39,193 nucleotides of DNA from Chromera velia (lineage: Eukaryota; Sar; Chromeraceae). Positions 32,101 through 39,193 of this stretch are shown here, in pieces; positions within the stretch are counted from its first letter, which is position 1; each line of letters begins with the position of its first letter. Location of the stretch: contig JAHBMJ010004721.1 in the NCBI GenBank assembly GCA_018398765.1, positions 38,865 to 78,057 of the forward strand, written 5' to 3'. A model generated the notes under the pieces. That model was given only the letters and a program-made list of their open reading frames with translations, did not search any database and was not told where the DNA came from. The translations under genes and the position numbers were made by a program.

Positions 32101-35100
32101 AAAACCCCCGGCGTTCTGTCGACTGCAGCCCGGGCCACGAGCAGCTCCTGCCGCTTCTGCCGTGCCTGCAGGCAGGAGGGAGGGGTTAATATGCTCTTCA
32201 GATTTCGATCTGGTTACGGAGGAATGCCTGCCTGCCTCTATATGCCCTCCCTGAATGTGGAGACCCCCTTGTGTGCTCCTTGATTCATTCCATCGGAGAA
32301 AAAGACAAGTTTGCATGTGAATTTGAAAACACAGTGCCGCTCACGGTAGAGAATCAAAGGTCTCCTTTTTCAGCGTATTTCAATCAAGAATTGCCACAGC
32401 CCCGCAGAGAGACTACAGCAGCGTACTCTACGAAATAGACTCCTCTGCTGCTTTGTACAAACATTCTCTCCCAGCTCCTCCCCTTCTCTGCTGACTCCCT
32501 CCTCCCTTCTCCCTTCCCTCACCCCACGCACCTTTGAGAGCCTCTTCGAGAACGCGTCCTCTTCCCCCTCTATTAACGCGGCGCCCCCGTCCACTGCAGC
32601 GGCGCCGGTCCCAAAGAGCCCAGTGGGGGCGCTTGTGAGACTGAGCGCCTTCGCAGAGGCAATGGCGTGCTCTTGGCCAGGAGCGGCGCGCCTCTCTTTC
32701 TCCCTCTCGCCGTCTGACTGACCTCCCTCCCCCCTCTCTGTTTCGTTTCCTGACTGAGAGACCTGCCCTGGGTGTGTCGGCCCCACAATTCGGCAGTTCT
32801 CCTCTCGGTACAGGTCAAAGTCGTACGTGAACACCTTCGCAGTCTGCAAGCACACAAACACCCAAAGAAAGAATCGAATGCAGAATGTAAGTCACAGTCA
32901 CAGAAATGGTGCTTTCTGGATGACCGATCTTCTCTATCTCTCTTTCTCTGCGTCCCATGTGAATGAAGCCGTCTCCTTCATTCAGAAGAGCTCTATTGTC
33001 CATTTCCTTTCATATCTCTCGTCGACTGTCCGTCTGATCTTCCCCCGCAGCGGTACAAGAAAGAAATCTTCTCCAAGGAAGAAGATAATACCCTGCCTGC
33101 CTGCCTGCCTGCCTACGTGGCTGCATGCCCAGGAGACAGCCTCATGACCTCACGACCGACCGACCTCAGGGGTCCAGAAGACAGCCTGCATGACCGTCAC
33201 CTTCGCCCAGTCGACGTCATCTACCCCCCCTGCGCTTTGCTGTTTTGCCCTCCCCTTGGTGCCCAGTCCGATCAGGTCCAGAGGGCCCAGAGAACGGACG
33301 GCGCCGTCCTCGAAGTGGAGAGTCGCGGCGGTCTGGAGTCTGTTCTCCTTGTTTCTGCATGCATCCAGTCATTTCATCCATGCATCGATCAGTCAGAAGA
33401 GATAGAAGAGGAGAGGAACAATCAGCCACAAAGATGGCGCGTGCACAAAGGCTAAGGAAGAGGCCACAAAGATGGCGCGTGCACAAAGGCTAAGGAAGAG
33501 GCCACAAAGATGGCGAGTCCACAAAGGCTAAGGAAGAGGCCACAAAGATGGCGAGTGCACAAAGGCTAAGGAAGAGGCCACAAAGAAGGCGAGTGCACAA
33601 AGGCTAAGGAAGAGGCCACAAAGATGGCGCGTGCACAAAGGCTAAGGAAGAGGCCACAAAGATGGTGAGTGCACAAAGGCTAAGGAAGAGGCAGTTAGCC
33701 AATAGAAGGGTGCAGAGAAGCGGAGGAAATTTCAAAGCATGAGAGAGCACCGAGGATCAACCAAACACAACACAAGACAAGACAAGAAGCACCAAAGAAA
33801 ACAAAAGCTGAAAGAGCGGATCATCGCATACAAAAAGTAGACGAGCGGGTCACAAAAAAAACACAGAAAAGGAATACAACCATCAGGAAACAGAAGTAGA
33901 GGGGGGGGAGAAAAACAAGCGGCAAAACCAAAACGAGCGAAACATGAAGGAGTAAGAACAAAGGAAAGCGACTGACAGCCACCAGGAGGTGTTCGTCTCT
34001 AGCGATTCGTCTTCAAATTCCTTTTTCTTCTTTTTTCGAATGATAAGGCCATATCTTTCTTTCCTCTCCATCTCGGCCTCCTTGTACAAAACTTCAACGA
34101 ACGTCCGGCCTCTTCCAGCATGTTCCCTTGCACCCTCAGTTGGTCCGAGCGCTTCTCCTCTGAGTCGTCTTTGGAGTTTCTCCAGCCTCTCTTCCTCCTC
34201 TAATTCCTCCGGCGTTTTCTCCGGAAGCTTTCGTCCGTATTTTGAAAACTTAAATCGGAACGGGCTTTTTGACTTCTCCGTGGCCACACGGACTGAATTT
34301 TGTTTTCTAAACGAAGGCTTCCCTCCTCCCTCTCCATCAGAAGACAGAGGATTGCCTTCTGAGTCCGAACTCATCGACGTCGGGTTTTGTCCTCCGCCCT
34401 CTGCAAAGAGGGATCCTCCGTTGACAGTCCTTGCCAGAATCCTCTGCCGTCTCCGCACAACTCGAAAAAGGGCCTTTGTCAACTCAGGCAGCTGCACGTG
34501 CTGGGCCTGGTTCGTCACCTTCATGTACCTGCAATTAACCGATTGGTCATGCATATTCATACACATCCAGGCACGCAGGCAGGCCCTTGCAGATCCAGCT
34601 CGAGACACACAGATAGACTAGATGACTTCCTTTCTCTTCTTTTCTGCATGAATATAATAGACAGACAGGCAGGCAGGCAGGCAGGCAGACAGGCAGGCAG
34701 ACTGACTAGGCGCGCATAAAGATTTCACCAGCTGGTGGACCCTCTCTCTCGGTCACCAGCGTGTTTTTGTAAGCAGATGTAAGGACACAGACGGACACAA
34801 GAACACTAACAGACTAGTGGACTGTCCTATCAGACGTCCCTCGGAGGGAATTCATAGCGCACGCACACGTGAACGCACTCCTCACCCACTCCCAAATCCC
34901 TTAGTCCTCAGCACCTCGCAGGCTTTTTTGACCGCATGTACACACACAGGAGCTGTCAGCCAGCACACAAACAAATCAAAAATGAAAAGCTGACACACTG
35001 ACAGGTAGATAAGATCAAGTGAAGACAGACGAAGAGCAAAAAAAGACCTACCCTTCAGGAGACGAGTAGAAGAGCGCGCGAGGTTTGCCTTTAATGAAGA

Positions 35101-36323
35101 CTGCGGTCTCTGGAATGTGCACTTTGCAGGTCTCTCTGGAAACTTTTTGGGGAATTGTCAGCCGAGTGAGGAGCCATCTGAAGTCTTTGGCGCCCCCCGA
35201 GTTTTCGTTTTCTTTGAAAGAAGCAGAGGAGACGGAAACGTTCTGCAAACAACCGGCCAAAATGGCACAGCATTTCTCCCTTTATTTTCTCCTCTGCAGG
35301 AGGCGGGTATGTCTTGCGAGAGGCTTTTAAACCAGACCGAGCCGCAGAGAGAGCATCCAGTAGGCCGACATTCAGTAGCACAGAAATCAAGAGAGCAAAA
35401 AATGACTGGTAGAGTGAAGGGGTCGAGAATCTGTCACTGTCCATGCAAAGGAGCAGAGAAATAGGCTCGACTTCATTTTTTCGATGTTCACCTCGCGCGT
35501 TGGCTGTTTTCGATGGACACTGCTCGGTTGTCCGGCAGGACGAGCGAAAGAAGTCACAGTAAGAGTAGACAAAACTTAATAAGGAATCGCAATAGATGAA
35601 GCCACAGAGAAAAAGATGGAGCAAACTCACCGCCGACACGTTCCTGTTGACTGTGGGAGCTCTTCCCTTCCTTCGCACTCGGAGGGATGAGATGGCCCCC
35701 AGGGCTGGCGATGGTTTCTCATCTGCTGCTTTTCTGCACACACACAGACAGAGGAGGGGAAGGGGGGAAGTGTCAGAGAGCACAACTGAGATGAAGAAGG
35801 GAAGGATGGAGGAGGTCAGGGGCAAACTCTGTGGGACAGTGAGCTTCTGCCGAGAGAGGGAGACAGTTTGTGGCTGTGATCGATCGGACTCAGACGAGGG
35901 GGCTAGACAGCTTGATTTGATTCATGAACACAGGCTGATGCTCCGGAAGCGAATGCAGTAAGGTGGACGGGACAAAGGGCGAGCGCTCATCGAAGAAGTG
36001 GATTGGGGTCCAGTCGTGCTGCTTGAGTGACGCTCATAGTTCCAGGCACCGTGCACATGTATCTATGCAGGGGGAAATGTGTAGACTGGCTATTGTCCGT
36101 ATGACATTTCCGCACCGTCTACATTTCATGAATCCCTCTGAATGACTGACAGAATCGAAGAGCTGAGTGCACATTGACTGCATTGACAGACTGCAGGATG
36201 CGCAAACTCATCCACCAGCCCGAGAGGTTTGGGTTTGACCTCAACTCGAAGATCGTTGGTGAAATATCGGGGAGTGGAGGCAGGGGAGTCCTTCGAGTTC
36301 TTCCTGTTGTTGGACTGCGCCAT
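29106..36323 (-). CDS. unrecognised 1,092-aa protein, complete 14-exon gene
   Basis: Minus-strand exons: 36323-36192, 36018-35909, 35733-35631, 35242-35052, 34528-33977, 33354-33165, 32843-32532, 32165-32038, 31752-31619, 31463-31391, 31291-31242, 31105-31050, 30686-30578, 30244-29106. All 13 junctions keep frame and use GT...AG, giving 3,279 nt. The start ATG at 36323 (MAQSNNRKNS) opens the first exon. Landmarks are HDWTPIHFFDERSPF, KPRALFYSSPEGYMKV, LTKALFRVVRRRQRIL, a basic/acidic stretch with KKKKK, AKVFTYDFDLYREENC, GTFEFVRDPLNQYWLTD, YFEPQGFFESCTGCHN with a CxxC, and ENEAPYDPYLSG. A 360-residue Ser/Gly/Pro-rich tail ends ATPVLEI. The N-terminal two thirds look like a folded conserved protein and the tail disordered. 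I do not recognise the family. There is no signal peptide or membrane segment. Confidence 0.82.
31547..31618. repeat. GACT/CACT tetranucleotide array at a 5' splice site
   Basis: ACTG/ACTC repeats on the plus strand. On the coding strand the array starts at the donor GTGAGTGAGT after the exon ending at 31619. Confidence 0.85.
33426..33690. repeat. 38-bp minisatellite, seven copies
   Basis: Units start at 33426, 33464, 33502, 33540, 33578, 33616 and 33654, each beginning CCACAAAGATGGCG or a one-base variant. The array is contiguous, without spacers, and lies in the intron between exons 5 and 6 of the 14-exon minus-strand gene. Confidence 0.92.
34660..34702. repeat. (GGCA)n tetranucleotide repeat
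   Basis: GACAGGCAGGCA repeats in the intron between exons 4 and 5 of the minus-strand 14-exon gene. Confidence 0.85.
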
Positions 36324-36763
36324 TTGGTTTTGTATAATAAAGCACGAGAGATGGAATGCGAAAACACTCAGAAACAGCACCCTGAGCTCCGTCTACGTGG
36401 CGTTCCGGATCTGCCTGTTCCGCATGAAAACATCATATATAGGTATCCATGCAAGTAGATAGAAAGGTCCAGTTTCTGAAGTTACAAACAACAGTGCTGC
36501 GTGGGCCAGTATGCTACTTCATGACAAGTTAAGTGAGCCAGTCGATCTTTGCTTATCTACAACGAAGACTTTTGCGTGGCACTGTGACAGTGAAGTGCAT
36601 TCCAGGCTCGATCACTGAAGATCGACTCACTATTAATATATAATTCGGGCCCGGTGCATGCAAATCAATGATAATTACAAGTCGGTGCGCGCGCTTTGCG
36701 CGCGGAAGTGAAGAACAAATCCCCCGGCCCTGCATGCATGCACCCACCCATGCACAATTACCG
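36324..36763. other. upstream region of the minus-strand gene
   Basis: No gene is supported. GCGCGC-TTT-GCGCGC (about 36688-36702) is a short perfect hairpin. The promoter of the 14-exon gene should lie in the left part. No TATA element was placed with confidence. Confidence 0.4.
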
Positions 36764-37000
36764 TATCGCCTCGGGGGGCAGCTCAGCTCTGCTGAGATCA
36801 GCCGAGAGGCCCTGAGATCGCACGCATCCGCATAACACATTTTTTCATTTTTTGGGGGGGGATTCGGTTCTGTCTCCATCACGGTCGGTGTCACCCAAAT
36901 TCCAAAATGTGCCCCTCAAGCAATTTGCACGGAGCCGCGATCGCATTATAATATTATATACTTCGCTCTTCATAATATGTGCCCCTCCAGTATAACTCAC
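36764..37000. repeat. dispersed ~235-bp repeat, copy 1
   Basis: It begins TATCGCCTCGGGGGGCAGCT, contains GCTCAGCTCTGCTGAGATCAGC, a T-rich stretch ending GGGGGGGG, then GCCCCTCAAGCAA...GCACGGAGCCGCGATC and a second GCCCCTC...CACAGAGTT block. It is closely matched in direct orientation by 38255-38490. No coding capacity. Confidence 0.85.
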
Positions 37001-38254
37001 ACAGAGTTAATTACATATGTGTTCACGCGCAGTCCCGAAAAGCATATTTTACGCACATTGCCGTGGCCCCTGCTATTTGCCCATGTATGCATTGCAGGTA
37101 AGACATGCCCAACATGCAATCAAATTATGGCCGACCCCCTAAATAGCCCCCCGAGGCACTCACCCAACTGGTTGGGTGCATCCCGTATTTCATTATACTT
37201 TGCCCACTTTGAATTTTCCATATAAAAACTAGCTTTGGGGAGGTACTTCCATTCATAAGCTGTGCGACCCGGGCGTTCATGGCAGAGTACGCATACTAGG
37301 CGGCACACTGCAGCTTCTTTGCACATAGCGTCAAATCGGCTTTGCCACTATGGCTGGGGAATAGAGACTAGGTCTAATTTGCATAGTCGGTGGGGGTGAT
37401 TGCTATCGAGTACATCGACCAAGTGATCAACCTCTAGGTTCGTCGATCTCCAGTATCTACTTTTAAACTTTTTTAGGCCCTTCCATTGTGCCCGTTCCTC
37501 CCCAAAAAAGGCTCAAACATGTCTATACTGCTCGCAGAAGGGCAAGAGGGAAGCAATAGGCTTTTTTCCTATGGTGATATGCCTCCGCAGCTCACAACTA
37601 AGACTCCTCTTGTCTTGATGTGTAAAAACTTTAGAAGGAGAAGGAAGAGAAAAGGAAGAGACGGGTTGCTGACAAATAAGCTATTCAAGTGATCAACTGA
37701 CAAGTTATTGAATTGGAACAGAAACTATTGCTTCAAGAACTTCTGTCCTACTTCTACGTTTGATGATTGAGGGTTTTTTCATGCATGCCGCGTCTCCATA
37801 TATGAGATACGTTTCCCTTCTTTCAATAAGAGGGCAGGATAGGCAAAGTCACGGACAGGGCTATAATATTGGAAAGAAGACATTCACCAGTTTGCTTAGC
37901 CATGAAACCAGCCCTGCCTACTGTCTATCTTCATCATTCTTTATTTAAAAAAAAAAAATGACGGAATTTGGTTCTGTAATATACATCAGGATCTGTTTTA
38001 TACTTATGGAGCCTTTACAATATGCAGAATCACTACTTGACATCTGAAGGAAGCTTCATTCCTTTGAACTCACTGATTGGGAGAGTTGTGTATTATATCT
38101 GATTATTGCATGCATGCAGTTTAATTTGCATATATGTGATGAAACAAGTTAAGCTTGGTTAAGCTCGTGGCCCCACAATTGCTTGTGCTCAATTAATTTT
38201 TCGCTTGCGTGGACCACCACAAAATGGGCAAAGTGTGATGATCGAAATTTGCTA
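37001..38254. other. spacer between the two repeat copies; no gene seen
   Basis: Only short ORFs of 60-70 codons without motifs. A poly-A run is at 37948-37959. Nothing else recognised. Confidence 0.45.
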
Positions 38255-38490
38255 TATCGCCTCGGGGGGCAGCTCAGCTCTGCTGAGATCAGCCGAGAGG
38301 CCCTGAGATCGTACGCACTCGCATAACGCATTTTTTCATTTTTTGGGGGGGAGGGATTCTGTCACGGTGTCGCCTGAGTTCCAAAATATACCCCTCAAGC
38401 AACTCGCACGGAGCCGCGATCACACATGCCTTATATAATTATACTTTGTGCATGCGTGCCCCTCAAGTAACTCGCACGGAGTTGCTTCAT
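38255..38490. repeat. dispersed ~235-bp repeat, copy 2
   Basis: Direct-orientation match to 36764-37000. The first ~95 bp are nearly identical, then matches are interrupted by small insertions. It ends with GCCCCTCAAGTAACTCGCAC, and GGAGTTGC follows. Confidence 0.85.
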
Positions 38491-39149
38491 ATATAAGCCC
38501 TGGCCCTTGAATTGTGACCATTCAACCACCCTTTGCATCGACTGATCTGTATGGATGAATCTGTATAGTTTTCTTTTTTATTTTTCAATTCTTTTTTTTT
38601 TTTTTTAAAAAAAATGGCCAGCTCCAGGTGGGGCCCTATCTGAAAGCGGTGTAAGCGCTCTCATCGCGCGCGTATGCGTCGACGACAGACGTGCAACAAT
38701 GGCACAAAATATAAGAGCAAAGGGTGACATGGTGTTTGTCTATGTGCGAGTCAGTGGGTGTCGGCAGGTGTTTGTCTATAGGTATTAGGTACGTTAGGGT
38801 GGTATACGCCCATTTAGTCATAATTCAAGGGCCAGAGCATCGTGAACTGTGTGACTTTGATTTCTTTTTTCTTTTAAATAAACGTCTTTGCCGTCTCTGC
38901 CGTCTCTGCAGGTTACTTGGAGCGACTGACTCTCTCTCTGGGCGGTGTTTCTCGGAAAGTTGGTCTTCTTCGATTTGGACCCTTTTTTGCCCCCCCCCTC
39001 CCCCTTCCCTCTGTGTATGTGTGTGTGTGTGTGTGTGTATGTGGATGGATAGATGGATGGATGAGTGGTTAGGTGGGTGGGTAGGTAGGTCACTGAGTGT
39101 GAGGGTGCACGCAGGCTAGTTCAGAGGTTGGATGTACAGAGCTAGCAAG

Positions 39150-39193
<44 letters not shown>
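38491..39193. other. intergenic with T/A run and microsatellites at the edge
   Basis: A T16-A8 run at about 38590-38614, (TG)n and GGAT repeats at 39012-39065, and (GA)n from 39152 to the window end. CTCTGCAG at 38904-38911 resembles an acceptor, but the sequence after it gives no convincing exon. Confidence 0.45.

Noticed and set aside
33426..33690. CRISPR-like array
   Set aside because: The 38-bp units are contiguous and lack unique spacers, and the genome is eukaryotic. It is a minisatellite.
36764..38490. LTR retrotransposon with two short LTRs
   Set aside because: The copies lack TG...CA ends and there is no primer-binding site, polypurine tract or coding sequence between them.

Overview
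The window is nuclear DNA of a eukaryote. Coding sequence is split into many short exons. Introns start mostly with GTGAGT, GTCAGT or GTCGGT and end in a pyrimidine tract plus CAG. The rest is microsatellites, minisatellites and transposon remnants. I infer a photosynthetic alveolate of the chromerid type (Chromera velia-like). This rests on the gene architecture, a Crinkler-type nuclease-kinase gene and an array of CxH-x6-CxxC repeats. It is an inference, not a database result.

Layout. (1) 1-6800 is AT-rich and transposon-derived: the end of an unrecognised ORF, a 239-bp MITE-like element (931-1169), a hairpin cluster (2161-2310), and a decayed minus-strand non-LTR retrotransposon (2880 to about 6455). 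The retrotransposon is split by a 1,154-bp hAT-like element (5237-6390) with a perfect 8-bp target duplication. (2) 6812-12604, minus strand, is a 14-exon TRAPPC12-like TPR gene. (3) 13038-14416, plus strand, is a two-exon STEEP1/UPF0428 homologue ending in a C2H2-like finger. It is head-to-head with the TRAPPC12 gene across a 433-bp shared upstream region holding two perfect palindromes. (4) 14417-16730 is microsatellites and a GC-rich repeat region with a 282-base assembly gap. (5) About 17122-24469, plus strand, is a many-exon gene ending in a PD-(D/E)xK-like plus protein-kinase module of the Crinkler type. Upstream of that are a 33-bp-period minisatellite intron and three tandemly duplicated exons. 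(6) 25606-28151, plus strand, is a protein with 19 CxH-x6-CxxC zinc-ribbon-like repeats. (7) 36323-29106, minus strand, is a 14-exon gene whose 13 junctions all keep frame (1,092 aa). I do not recognise the family. (8) 36324-39193 is repeat-rich, including two copies of a ~235-bp module.

The two best-identified genes have housekeeping roles: TRAPPC12 in ER-Golgi trafficking, and STEEP1, linked to ER exit and the spliceosome. The nuclease-kinase gene and the zinc-repeat gene are lineage-specific or effector-like and lie side by side. No rRNA, tRNA or CRISPR was supported. Exon boundaries were placed by eye from splice motifs, reading phase and family similarity. Junctions that did not resolve are stated.
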